From: Methylorubrum sp. B1-46
GTDB lineage: Bacteria > Pseudomonadota > Alphaproteobacteria > Rhizobiales > Beijerinckiaceae
NCBI RefSeq assembly: GCF_021117295.1
Contig: NZ_CP088247.1
Span: forward strand, 792,501 to 856,500
DNA: 64,000 nucleotides
Direction: 5' to 3'
Within the stretch, counting starts at the first letter, position 1. The number at the start of each line of letters is the position of its first letter. The notes under the pieces were generated by a model. It had not been told where the DNA came from, did no database searches, and worked only from the letters and a program-made list of their open reading frames with translations. The position numbers were made by a program, and so were the translations under genes. Below, piece by piece: positions 36,301-44,335 of this stretch.

Positions 36301-38372
36301 GCCACCACCTGCGCCTCGCAGAGCGAGCGGATCGACGCGGTAAAGGCGCCGGCGTCGCAATCCGCGGCGATGGTTTCGAACCCCGTCGCTTGGACCGAGT
36401 CCCACAACGCGGCGTCCTCGTGCAGCGCCACCAGCGCCGCGGCGAAGGGTTTCGGGTCGCGCCAGTCACGCACGAGGAAGCCGGTTCCGTCCGTCCAGCC
36501 GACCTGATCGGCGAGAATCGGCGTGACGACGCAGGGGAGCCCCCGTGCCACCGCCTCGTGAACCTTGTGCGGAATGCCGGCGGCGAAGCGCGTCGGGGCC
36601 AGGAAGACGCGGGCGGCGTCGAGGAAGGGCTCGGTCTGCGGCACTCGGCCGGTCACCTCCACGCCCGGCTCGCGCGCGTAGCGCTCCCGGATCTCCGGCG
36701 CGATGCCGCCGACGATCGTCAGTGCCGCCCCCGGCAGCGCCGCGCGCACGAGCGACCAGACCTGCTCGAAAAACCAGTCGAGGGAATCGACGTTGGGCTG
36801 GCCCTCGCGGGCGAGCGCGCCGACGAAGACGAAGCCCGCGCGCTGGGAAAAATCCGGCGTCGGTGCCTCCGGCGGGGTCAGGGCGTGGCCGAGGACGGTG
36901 GCGTTGCAGGCGCTGTAGCGGGCGAGCACCCGCGCCTCGGCGGGCGAGACGCAGACCACCGCGTCGGCGAGCCCGAACAGGCGTGTCTCGCGCTCCGCCT
37001 GCCATGCCAGATCCGCGGCAGTCGCGCTGCCCGTGCTCGCGGCCTCGGTCACGAAGTCGCGCAGCGCGAACAGGGCCTCCGAATCGAAGATCACCCGCGA
37101 GCGCACGAAGCCGCGCGGATCGAGCCCGGCGGCGTGCAGCGCCTGGGTGACGAACAGGATGTTGTGCGGGCGGCTCACCCAGAGCACGTCGTAATGGTCG
37201 CGCCGTTCGGCGATCAGGCGGGCAAAGCCGTCGTCGCCGCTGGCGTAAGAAATCTCGATGCGCTCATCGAGGTCGCGGTAGCGCTGCGCCTCCTCGGCAT
37301 CCGCCTCGTAATTCGGGAAGAAGGTCACGGCGTAGCCGAGCTCTGCCATGGCGTTGAGGATGGCGTTGGCCCGCGGCAGGCCGGCGCCGAGATCGAGATG
37401 CGGCACCCGGTCGTCGACGTAGAGCACCCGTAGGCGCCAGGGATCGTGGTCGAGGAGGCCGGAGCCGCGCGGCTGCGGCCCCTGCGCGAACAGGCTTGAG
37501 CGGTGGCGATCGAGGAAGCGGGCGCGGTTGCGGTCGAGCAGCGCCTCCACGTCCTCGCGGCGGGCGCTGGTGGCGTTCTCGTAGTGGATCGCGACCGCCC
37601 GCGGCTGCACGATGACGCGACGCCCGGCCTGATGGCAGCGCAGGCAGAGATCCGTGTCCTCGAAATAGGCCGGCGCGAAGAGCGGATCGAAGCCGCCGAG
37701 CGCCTTGAACAGGGCCCGGTCGATCATCAGTACGGCGCCCGAGACGTAGCCGACATCGCGGGTGGCGGCGTGCTTCGGGGCGAAGGGGTCGGCGTTGCCG
37801 CGACCGTGGGGGTGAGTGAGCCCCGCGTCGTCGCGAAACCCCGCGCCGGATTCCTGCAGCACGCCGCCTGGGAAGACGAGGCGGGCGCCGACGATGCCGG
37901 TGCCCTCGTGATCGCGGAAGGCCGCGACCATCGCCGCCAAGGCACCGGGCAGGAGGTCGACATCGGGGTTGAGGAACAGGATGAAGCGCCCCCGCGCCCG
38001 CGCCGCGCCGGCATTGCAGGCGGGGCCGAAGCCGGTGTTGGTGGCGTTCTCGATCAGCGTCACCCCGTCGAGATGCGCGTAGAGGGCGCGGGTCTCCGGT
38101 GCCGAGGCATTGTCGACCAGCACCACCTCGAAGCGGACGCCCGCCAGCTTTTGGCCCGCGCAGAGGCGGTAGAGGGTGAGCGCCAGGAGGTGGCGGGCAT
38201 CGCGGGCGACGATGACGATGGAGATTTCGGGATCGGGCTCAGGCGCGAAGACGAGACGCACGCCATTGCGGTGGATCGCGTCCCAGATCAGCGCCGCTTC
38301 GGCCAGCGCCGCGCGGCGGCCGGTGCCGGGATCGACCGTGTCGAGCTGGGGGACGGCGGGAGTCTCGCTCAT
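36297..38372 (-). CDS. Two-domain glycosyltransferase (GT2 + GT4)
   Basis: The 691-aa product has an N-terminal GT2 domain (about 50-290): ISIVIVARDARHLLALTLY, FEVVLVDNASAPETRALY, FILFLNPDVDLLPGALAAMV with the DxD-like Asp pair, and LGGFDPLFAPAYFEDTDLCL. A GT4-like domain follows (about 300-690): VLYVDDRVPHLDLGAGLPRA, FVFVGALAREGQPNVDSLDW, and a C-terminal HKVHEAVARGLPCVVTP with the nucleotide-binding Glu. Two transferase domains on one chain suggest that it adds two sugars in a row to a surface polysaccharide. Starts overlap by 4 bp with the upstream gene (ATGA at 38372); a GTG at 38381 with GGAGG close by is an alternative. Confidence 0.88.
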   Translation of the reverse strand: MSETPAVPQLDTVDPGTGRRAALAEAALIWDAIHRNGVRLVFAPEPDPEISIVIVARDARHLLALTLYRLCAGQKLAGVRFEVVLVDNASAPETRALYAHLDGVTLIENATNTGFGPACNAGAARARGRFILFLNPDVDLLPGALAAMVAAFRDHEGTGIVGARLVFPGGVLQESGAGFRDDAGLTHPHGRGNADPFAPKHAATRDVGYVSGAVLMIDRALFKALGGFDPLFAPAYFEDTDLCLRCHQAGRRVIVQPRAVAIHYENATSARREDVEALLDRNRARFLDRHRSSLFAQGPQPRGSGLLDHDPWRLRVLYVDDRVPHLDLGAGLPRANAILNAMAELGYAVTFFPNYEADAEEAQRYRDLDERIEISYASGDDGFARLIAERRDHYDVLWVSRPHNILFVTQALHAAGLDPRGFVRSRVIFDSEALFALRDFVTEAASTGSATAADLAWQAERETRLFGLADAVVCVSPAEARVLARYSACNATVLGHALTPPEAPTPDFSQRAGFVFVGALAREGQPNVDSLDWFFEQVWSLVRAALPGAALTIVGGIAPEIRERYAREPGVEVTGRVPQTEPFLDAARVFLAPTRFAAGIPHKVHEAVARGLPCVVTPILADQVGWTDGTGFLVRDWRDPKPFAAALVALHEDAALWDSVQATGFETIAADCDAGAFTASIRSLCEAQVVA

Positions 38373-40243
38373 GAGAGGCACGCTTCCTCCGGCAGGGTGA
38401 TCCGGCCGATGCCGTCATCGGTGAGGAACAGGAGGCACCCTTCGCCCGCAGGCGCCGTCCCGCGCAGCGACAGGCTCACCGGCAGCGGCGCGGGCAGGCG
38501 CCCCGTTCGGTCGGCATAGGCGTGGATCTCGCGCCGATGAAGCGGCGTGACCCGCTCCAGGCGCAGTTCGGAAGCCCCCTCCCCCGTGATCAGGAAGATT
38601 GCGGCCGGATGGGTGCCGCCGACGAGCACGCCGGGCAGCAGGGTCGCGATCTCGAGGCGGTCCCCCGCGCATCCGACGATGCGGCCTTCCGTTTCCCAAT
38701 CCGCCTGCATCCGGGCAAAGGCGCGGGCGAGCGCCGTGCGGGCAGCCGGCGGCAGGGTTCGGTCACGCACCCATTCGGGCGAGAGGGCGACGTCGAGTGC
38801 GCCGAGATCCGGCGGATCGCCAGCGGCCGATGCCTCGGCGCGGGTGAACCAGCGGTGCCGCAACGGCGTGTAGACCGCCGCCGTCCCGTGTCCGGGTCGC
38901 CGTTCGGTGGCGACCAGCACGCCGAGGTCGGGGTCGGCGGCCGGTAGGGAGCGGGCAGACGTCTCGCAGGTCAGGACGAGGCCGCCTCCGACGATCGAGG
39001 TCGAATCCGGTTGAGCATCCCGCTCTCCTCGTGGGCGGGGAGAGCGGGATGTGCGTTCACGTTCGTGCGCTTCCAGAAGCGCGATCAACTGCGCCTCCGC
39101 CGCCAAGGCCGTCTCGGCGTAGCGTGTGAACAGCCGCTCGCTCGCCCGCGTCAGCCGAGTCAGGGCTTCGGCATTCTCGGCCACGGCCAGCACCGCCTGC
39201 TTCACCGCCTCCGCGTCCCGGCAGCGATGGGCCGGCTCGACCGGCGCGAAACCCTCCAGGCCGATCTCCGTGCCGATGACCGGACGGCCGAAGGAAAGCG
39301 CCTCGCCGACCTTCATCTTGAGCCCGGACCCCATCAGCATCGGTGCCACGACGAGGTCGGCCTGCGCGTAGAAATCCTCCAGCCGGTCGAGATAGCCGAG
39401 GAGGCGCACGCCCGGCCCCTCGACGCCGGACAGGCTGCGGCAGATCTCGCCGGCGATGACGAGTTCGGGATTGTCCGGCGTCCAGCCATCGCGCCAAGCG
39501 CGGATAAAACGGCCGATGGAAAAGAGATTCGGGTCGTTGCCGTGGCCGAGGAAGCCGATGCGCACCACCCGCTCCGGCCCTGCGAAGGGCTTCTGCGCCG
39601 GGAAATGCGGCGGCAGCAGCAGGACGCGGCGGTCGGTCAGGTTCGCGAAATAGTCGGCTTCCGCCGCCTGGATCGCCAGCACGATGTCGGCGCGGGTGAG
39701 CCCCGCCGCCTCGCCGGCCGCGTCGGTGTAGAAGAAGTTCGGCTCGGCCCGGAACGGCCGGTACTGGTTCTGGCGGCCGGCGAAGCGGTCGTGCGTATCG
39801 ATGAGCTTGAGCACGCCCGGCGGCACTCGTTCCAGGGCGCGCGAGAGGAAGACGTAGTTCACCAGCGCGGCGCCGGTGCCGGGATAGGCCGAAAAATACC
39901 ACGCGACGAAGTCACCGACCTCGTCGGGGCACCATTCGTCGATCCCGAACGCCTTCGAACGCGTCTTGAGCGGGATGACGGTGCGGGCCTCGATCAGGAA
40001 GACGTTCCGAAACGCCGCTTCCATACCCAGAAGATCGGTCGGCGGGTGCTGGCCGAAGCGGCGGTAGATCTGATCCTCGTGGGCGTAATAGGCGAGGTCG
40101 ATGGCGAAACCGCCGCGGGTCAGCGCCTCGCAGGTGGCGGCGAGCCGGCGCCGGTTGCCGGCGCTCACAGGCGCCGCCGGCATCGGCGCGAGGACGAGGA
40201 TTGCGGGCCTCTCCGCGCTTTCAAGCGGCATCAGGAGGCCCAT
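38369..40243 (-). CDS. Glycosyltransferase (GT4-like) with extra C-terminal domain
   Basis: The 624-aa product starts MGLLMPLESAERPAILVLAP at 40243; a Met four codons later overlaps the upstream stop and may be the real start. The GT4-like part (about 1-395) has an AGNRRRLAATCEALTRGGF nucleotide-site helix, RIGFLGHGNDPNLFSIGRFI, and a C-terminal KMKVGEALSFGRPVIGTEIG with its catalytic Glu. A linker near residues 395-412 is encoded by a perfect 13-bp palindrome (39016-39051). The C-terminal domain (about 420-624) is beta-rich, with strands such as PAAIFLITGEGASELRLERV, and is unassigned. It belongs to the four-gene glycan operon. Confidence 0.8.
   Translation of the reverse strand: MGLLMPLESAERPAILVLAPMPAAPVSAGNRRRLAATCEALTRGGFAIDLAYYAHEDQIYRRFGQHPPTDLLGMEAAFRNVFLIEARTVIPLKTRSKAFGIDEWCPDEVGDFVAWYFSAYPGTGAALVNYVFLSRALERVPPGVLKLIDTHDRFAGRQNQYRPFRAEPNFFYTDAAGEAAGLTRADIVLAIQAAEADYFANLTDRRVLLLPPHFPAQKPFAGPERVVRIGFLGHGNDPNLFSIGRFIRAWRDGWTPDNPELVIAGEICRSLSGVEGPGVRLLGYLDRLEDFYAQADLVVAPMLMGSGLKMKVGEALSFGRPVIGTEIGLEGFAPVEPAHRCRDAEAVKQAVLAVAENAEALTRLTRASERLFTRYAETALAAEAQLIALLEAHERERTSRSPRPRGERDAQPDSTSIVGGGLVLTCETSARSLPAADPDLGVLVATERRPGHGTAAVYTPLRHRWFTRAEASAAGDPPDLGALDVALSPEWVRDRTLPPAARTALARAFARMQADWETEGRIVGCAGDRLEIATLLPGVLVGGTHPAAIFLITGEGASELRLERVTPLHRREIHAYADRTGRLPAPLPVSLSLRGTAPAGEGCLLFLTDDGIGRITLPEEACLS
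39016..39051. repeat. Palindrome inside a glycosyltransferase coding sequence
   Basis: CATCCCGCTCTCC and GGAGAGCGGGATG are perfect 13-bp arms around a 10-bp centre. The element is read through in frame as a Ser/Arg/Pro-rich linker between two domains. Its core (CTCTCC..GGGGAGAG) is like the intergenic CCCTCTCC / GGGAGAGG elements near gcvP, suggesting insertion of a mobile palindrome that was tolerated. Confidence 0.7.
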
Positions 40244-40920
40244 GTCGTCAATGCCGTGAAGCCGTGGGCGTGGAGCGCGAAGGAGCGCTCGGGCAGTCCC
40301 TCGGGCGCCGCGCCCCAGAGGGTTTCGAGCGTCAGGTGCTGGCGCGGGTGCCGGCCGAAGCGCAGGCGCGCCTGCGCGACCCGGGCGCATCCCCAGCCCG
40401 CGCGGACGCGATACAGCAGGCCGTGCGGCACCGCGGTGCCGCCGAGCGACCAGCCACCCTCTCCCTCGGCGAGGTCCGGGGCATCCTCGGCGACCGGCAG
40501 CGCGGTCACAGCCGGCTCGAGGAGGCCGAATAGGCATCCGAGCGGCGCGAGCCCGGCCGTACCCGCCGAGAGCAGCGCCCCCGCAAGCAGCGTCCGTTCG
40601 GCCGGAGACAGGGCATCACCCGAGGCCGGCTCGGGCCGTACCACGAGGTCGCGGAAGTGGGTGGCCAGGGTCACGCCCCCGCGCAGGGCGGCGCTCTCCG
40701 CTTCGAGCACGAGCAAACAGACAGGCCCGTCCGGCGCCCCCGCCTCTAGGCCGGAAAAGACCCAGGTCACCAGCCGCACCTTCTCCGGCGCCGCGATGTG
40801 CAGCGGAATCGGCAGCGAAGGCGGCAGGGGGAAACGCAGCACGCAGGCGCCGGGCGCAGCCTCGACAAGCCGACCGGGGACGGGCTTCTCCATCGGCGGC
40901 GACAGTGCAGCCGCGCTCAT
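40231..40920 (-). CDS. Unknown protein, first gene of the glycan operon
   Basis: The 229-aa product starts MSAAALSPPMEKPVPGRLVE at 40920 and has no signal peptide or membrane span. It is beta-rich, with strands such as ACVLRFPLPPSLPIPLHIAA, VRLVTWVFSGLEAGAPDGPV and PVCLLVLEAESAALRGGVTL. It looks like a jelly-roll or sugar-binding sandwich. The C-terminal domain of the following glycosyltransferase and the second half of the 35416 gene have a similar feel, so these may share a module; this is inference. Its stop overlaps the next start region, so it is probably translated with the glycosyltransferases. No enzyme motif is visible. Confidence 0.55.
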   Translation of the reverse strand: MSAAALSPPMEKPVPGRLVEAAPGACVLRFPLPPSLPIPLHIAAPEKVRLVTWVFSGLEAGAPDGPVCLLVLEAESAALRGGVTLATHFRDLVVRPEPASGDALSPAERTLLAGALLSAGTAGLAPLGCLFGLLEPAVTALPVAEDAPDLAEGEGGWSLGGTAVPHGLLYRVRAGWGCARVAQARLRFGRHPRQHLTLETLWGAAPEGLPERSFALHAHGFTALTTWAS

Positions 40921-40967
40921 GCCTTCGCGCCGCGGGTCGATGAGACCACCGAGCCTCCCACCCAAAG

Positions 40968-41073
40968 CCTCACCCTGAGGTGCCACACAGCGGCCACGAA
41001 GAATTGTCCAGGGACCGCGCGCCTTCTGGAGGATCCTTCGAGGCCCGCTGGCACGGGCCCCTCGGGATGAGGG
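40968..41073. repeat. Intergenic inverted-repeat element
   Basis: It opens with CCTCACCCTGAGG and ends with CCCTCGGGATGAGGGG, with GGAGGATCCTTCGAGG inside. These words (CCTCACCCTGAGGTGC, GATCCTTCGAGGC) belong to an intergenic repeat common in alphaproteobacteria. It separates the glycan operon from the dipeptidase gene. Confidence 0.6.
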
Positions 41074-41108
41074 GAGCGGGTGGGATTTTCCGCCTTCATC
41101 GCAGCCGC

Positions 41109-42494
41109 TTATGCCTGCGCCAGTGCCGAGAGAATCCGCGCCCAGGAGCGGGTGCCCTTGTGGAAGCTCGTCAGCTCGTACTTCTCGTTGGGCGAGTGGA
41201 TGCGATCGTCGTCGAGGCCGAAGCCGATCAGCAGGGTGTCGAGGCCGAGGATGCGCTTGAAATCGCCGACGATCGGGATCGATCCGCCGGCCCCCACCGC
41301 CACGGCCGCGCGGCCCCACTCCGCCGAGAGAGCGGCCTGCGCCGCGGCGAGCTGCGGCATGTCGTAGGGCAGCGCCACCGCCCGCGAGCCCTTGTAGCAG
41401 ATCACCTCGACCGAGCAGTCGGCGGGCACGCGCGCGCGCACGAAGGCCTCGAAGGTCTTCGAGAGCTGCTCCGGGTCTTGCTCGTCCACGAGGCGGAACG
41501 AGACCTTCGCCGAGGCTTGGCTCGCGATGACGGTCTTGGTACCCTCGCCGGTATAGCCGCCGATGATGCCGTTGGCGTCGCAGGCCGGACGCGACTGGAT
41601 CAGCTCGATCGGCAGGCGCCCGCGCTCGCCCGCCGGCTCCCTGAGACCGATCGGCCCCAGGAACTTCTCGGGCGTCAGGCCGAGCCCGCGCCACTGCTCC
41701 AGCAACTCGGGCGGCGGCTCGCGCACGCCGTCGTAGAAGCCCGGCAGGGTGACGCGCCCCTCTGTATCGTGCAGGTCGGCGATGATCCGCGACAGCACGT
41801 GGATCGGGTTCGCCGCGGCGCCGCCGAAGAAGCCGGAATGGAGGTCGCGGTCGGCGCAGGTCACCTTCACTTCGTAATAGGCAAGCCCGCGCAGCGAGGT
41901 GGTGATCTGCGGCGTCTCGCGGTCCCACATGCCGGTGTCGCAGACGAGCGCCACGTCGGCCTTGAGCCGGTCGCGGTTGGCCTCGACCCATTCGGGCAGG
42001 CCCTGCGAGCCGTTCTCCTCGGCCCCCTCGATCAGGATGGTGACGCCGACCGGCAGATCGCCGTTCATGGCGAGATGCGCCCGGCAGGCCTCGACGAAGG
42101 TCATCACCTGACCCTTGTCATCGGATGCGCCGCGGGCGACGATCCGCTTCGTGCCGTCCATCTCATCGATGCGCGGCTCGAAGGGCGGCGTCGTCCAGAG
42201 GTTCAGCGGATCGACCGGCTGCACGTCGTAATGGCCGTAGAACAGCACGTGCGGCGCCCCCGGCTTCGGGCGATGCGCGAGCACGACGGGATGGAGCGAG
42301 GTCTCCTCGACGCTGGTCTCGAAGCCGAGCGCCGTCAGGTTTCCTTCGAGCCACTGCGCCGCCTCGCGGCAATGGCCGGCGTAGGCGGAATCCGTCGAGA
42401 TCGAGGGGATACGCAGCCACGCGAACAGCCGTTCCAGGCTGTTGTCCAGATCGCGGTCGATGTCGTTGAGGACGGGGTCGAGTGCGTCGGCCAT
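41109..42494 (-). CDS. M20-family metallodipeptidase
   Basis: The 461-aa product is a full-length M20 peptidase. Metal and catalytic motifs are in order: LFYGHYDVQP (first metal His and catalytic Asp), GASDDKGQ (bridging Asp), EGAEENGSQG (catalytic Glu and metal Glu), ALVCDTGMW (Asp) and GLDDDRIHSPNE (His). The lid domain contains LHSGFFGGAAANPIHVLSRI. It has no signal peptide, so it cuts dipeptides or removes acyl groups in the cytoplasm. The ATG at 42494 follows GAGGAG. Upstream, an inverted repeat (GCGAAGC, 9 bp, GCTTCGC at 42519-42541) may be a control site. The gene is divergent from the oxidoreductase operon. Confidence 0.9.
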   Translation of the reverse strand: MADALDPVLNDIDRDLDNSLERLFAWLRIPSISTDSAYAGHCREAAQWLEGNLTALGFETSVEETSLHPVVLAHRPKPGAPHVLFYGHYDVQPVDPLNLWTTPPFEPRIDEMDGTKRIVARGASDDKGQVMTFVEACRAHLAMNGDLPVGVTILIEGAEENGSQGLPEWVEANRDRLKADVALVCDTGMWDRETPQITTSLRGLAYYEVKVTCADRDLHSGFFGGAAANPIHVLSRIIADLHDTEGRVTLPGFYDGVREPPPELLEQWRGLGLTPEKFLGPIGLREPAGERGRLPIELIQSRPACDANGIIGGYTGEGTKTVIASQASAKVSFRLVDEQDPEQLSKTFEAFVRARVPADCSVEVICYKGSRAVALPYDMPQLAAAQAALSAEWGRAAVAVGAGGSIPIVGDFKRILGLDTLLIGFGLDDDRIHSPNEKYELTSFHKGTRSWARILSALAQA

Positions 42495-42788
42495 GGCGGC
42501 TCCTCGAAGTCGGCGTGCGCGAAGCGTTAGCCGAGCTTCGCGTTCCACGTAACCCCGCCGCCGAATGCCACCCGGCCGGGAAGCGTCCTCGCATGCCTCG
42601 CCGGTCCGTGATCGGAGTGCACCGCCCCTCCCAAGAGGGAAGCGGAACAGGGCCACCTTGGAATGGTTATCGACACGACCCGGTGCGGGCCCCGAGCCCG
42701 CGCCCTTCCAAGACGCGCTTTCCGCACAGCCACCGCGAAGCCTCGCGTGTCGTCCGTGCGGGCACCGCGCCTCATCACGGATGTCACC

Positions 42789-43313
42789 ATGCTCATCGAC
42801 AGCGGTTCGCCCGGGGCCGTCGGGACAATCGGCATCACGCTCACCATCAACGGCGAACGGCGCGCGCTTCAGGTGGCACCCTGGACCACGCTGCTCGACC
42901 TCCTGCGCGAGCGCCTCGATCTCACCGGCACCAAGAAGGGCTGCGACCACGGCCAGTGCGGCGCCTGCACCGTGCTCGTGAACGGCACGCGCATCAATTC
43001 CTGCCTCACGCTCGCGGTGATGAAGGACGGCGCCGAGATCACCACCGTCGAGGGGCTCGCCGGCCTCGCCCAGCGCGAGGGCAAGAACAGCCTCCACCCG
43101 ATCCAGGAAGCCTTCGTCGAGCACGACGCTTTCCAGTGCGGCTACTGCACGCCGGGCCAGCTCTGCTCCTCGGTCGGCCTGATGAACGAGGGCCATGCCA
43201 AGACCCGAGACGAGATTCGCGAGGCGATGAGCGGCAACATCTGCCGCTGCGGCGCCTACACCAACATCGTCGATGCCATCGAAGAGGTCATGCACCAGGG
43301 AGACGCCCGATGA
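42789..43313 (+). CDS. paoA: Aldehyde/xanthine oxidoreductase 2Fe-2S subunit (PaoA-like)
   Basis: The 174-aa product binds two [2Fe-2S] clusters. The plant-ferredoxin type cluster uses GCDHGQCGACTVLVNG plus a later Cys, and the second cluster uses FQCGYCTPGQLCS and NICRCGAY. The N-terminal MLIDSGSPGAVGTIGITLTI has no twin-arginine signal, unlike the periplasmic E. coli PaoA. The longer frame from 42663 contains Arg-rich sequence but no clear RR signal either. It passes electrons from the molybdenum site to the FAD subunit. The gene overlaps the FAD subunit by 4 bp. The operon order small-FAD-large equals paoABC. Confidence 0.88.
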   Translation: MLIDSGSPGAVGTIGITLTINGERRALQVAPWTTLLDLLRERLDLTGTKKGCDHGQCGACTVLVNGTRINSCLTLAVMKDGAEITTVEGLAGLAQREGKNSLHPIQEAFVEHDAFQCGYCTPGQLCSSVGLMNEGHAKTRDEIREAMSGNICRCGAYTNIVDAIEEVMHQGDAR

Positions 43314-44326
43314 ACCGCTTCGATTACGTCCGCCCCAGCACGGTGGCGGAGGCGGTGCAGGCTTTGGGCAGCGACCCGGCGGCCCGCTTCATCGCGGGGG
43401 GCACCAACCTCATCGACCTGATGAAGTACGACGTCGAGCGGCCGGGCAAGCTCATCGACATCACCCGCCTGCCGCTGGACAAGATCGAGGAGAGCGACGG
43501 CGGCCTTCGCATCGGTGCGCTCGTGACCAACGCGACGCTGGCCTACGATGCGCGGATCCGCGAGCGCTACCCGCTGCTGTCGGACGCGATCCTGGCCGGC
43601 GCCTCGGCGCAGCTGCGCAACGCGGCCTCCACCGGCGGAAACCTGCTGCAGCGCACTCGCTGTTACTACTTCTACGATACGGCCACGCCCTGCAACAAGC
43701 GCGAGCCCGGCACCGGCTGCTCGGCGATCGGCGGCGTCGACCGCATCCACGCGATCCTCGGCACCAGCGAGCACTGCATCGCCACCCACCCCTCCGACAT
43801 GTGCGTGGCGCTGGCGGCTCTCGAGGCGACGGTGCAGGTGAGCGGGCCGCAGGGCGACCGCGCGATCCCGTTCGCCGAGTTCCATCGCCTGCCGGGCGAC
43901 GAGCCCTCCCGAGACACCAACCTCGCACCCGGCGAGATCATCGTCGCCATCGATCTGCCGGCCAACGGCTTTGCCGGCACGCACCACACCTACTTGAAGT
44001 TGCGAGACCGCCTCTCCTACGCCTTCGCGCTGGTCTCGGTCGCCGCCGCGCTCGAACTCGACGGGCAAACGATCCGCACCGCGCGCCTCGCGCTCGGCGG
44101 CGTCGCCCACAAGCCCTGGCGCAACACCGAGGCCGAGGCGCTGCTGCAGGGCAAACCTGCCACCCGCGAGACGTTCAAGGCGGCCGCCGACCTGATCCTG
44201 CGCGAGGCCAAGCCGCAGGCGACCAACGGCTTCAAGATCGAGCTGGCGCGCCGCGCCATCGTCCGCGGCCTGGAACAGGCCTCCGCCGGTACGCCCCAGT
44301 CCCAGTCCGACAAGCGCATCCAGTAA
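43310..44326 (+). CDS. paoB: Aldehyde/xanthine oxidoreductase FAD-binding subunit (PaoB-like)
   Basis: The 338-aa product has the FAD motifs of the molybdenum hydroxylase medium subunit (RFIAGGTNLIDLMKYDVERP, then AQLRNAASTGGNLLQRTRC). It also has the extra Cys set that gives PaoB a [4Fe-4S] cluster: RCYYFYDTATPCNKREPGTG followed by CSAIGG, with another Cys in EHCIATHPSDM. That cluster is a mark of the PaoABC type over plain xanthine dehydrogenase. The C-terminal domain is CO-dehydrogenase flavoprotein-like. It starts at an ATG overlapping paoA and ends 9 bp before the large subunit. Confidence 0.9.
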   Translation: MNRFDYVRPSTVAEAVQALGSDPAARFIAGGTNLIDLMKYDVERPGKLIDITRLPLDKIEESDGGLRIGALVTNATLAYDARIRERYPLLSDAILAGASAQLRNAASTGGNLLQRTRCYYFYDTATPCNKREPGTGCSAIGGVDRIHAILGTSEHCIATHPSDMCVALAALEATVQVSGPQGDRAIPFAEFHRLPGDEPSRDTNLAPGEIIVAIDLPANGFAGTHHTYLKLRDRLSYAFALVSVAAALELDGQTIRTARLALGGVAHKPWRNTEAEALLQGKPATRETFKAAADLILREAKPQATNGFKIELARRAIVRGLEQASAGTPQSQSDKRIQ

Positions 44327-44335
44327 GGAGCAGCC

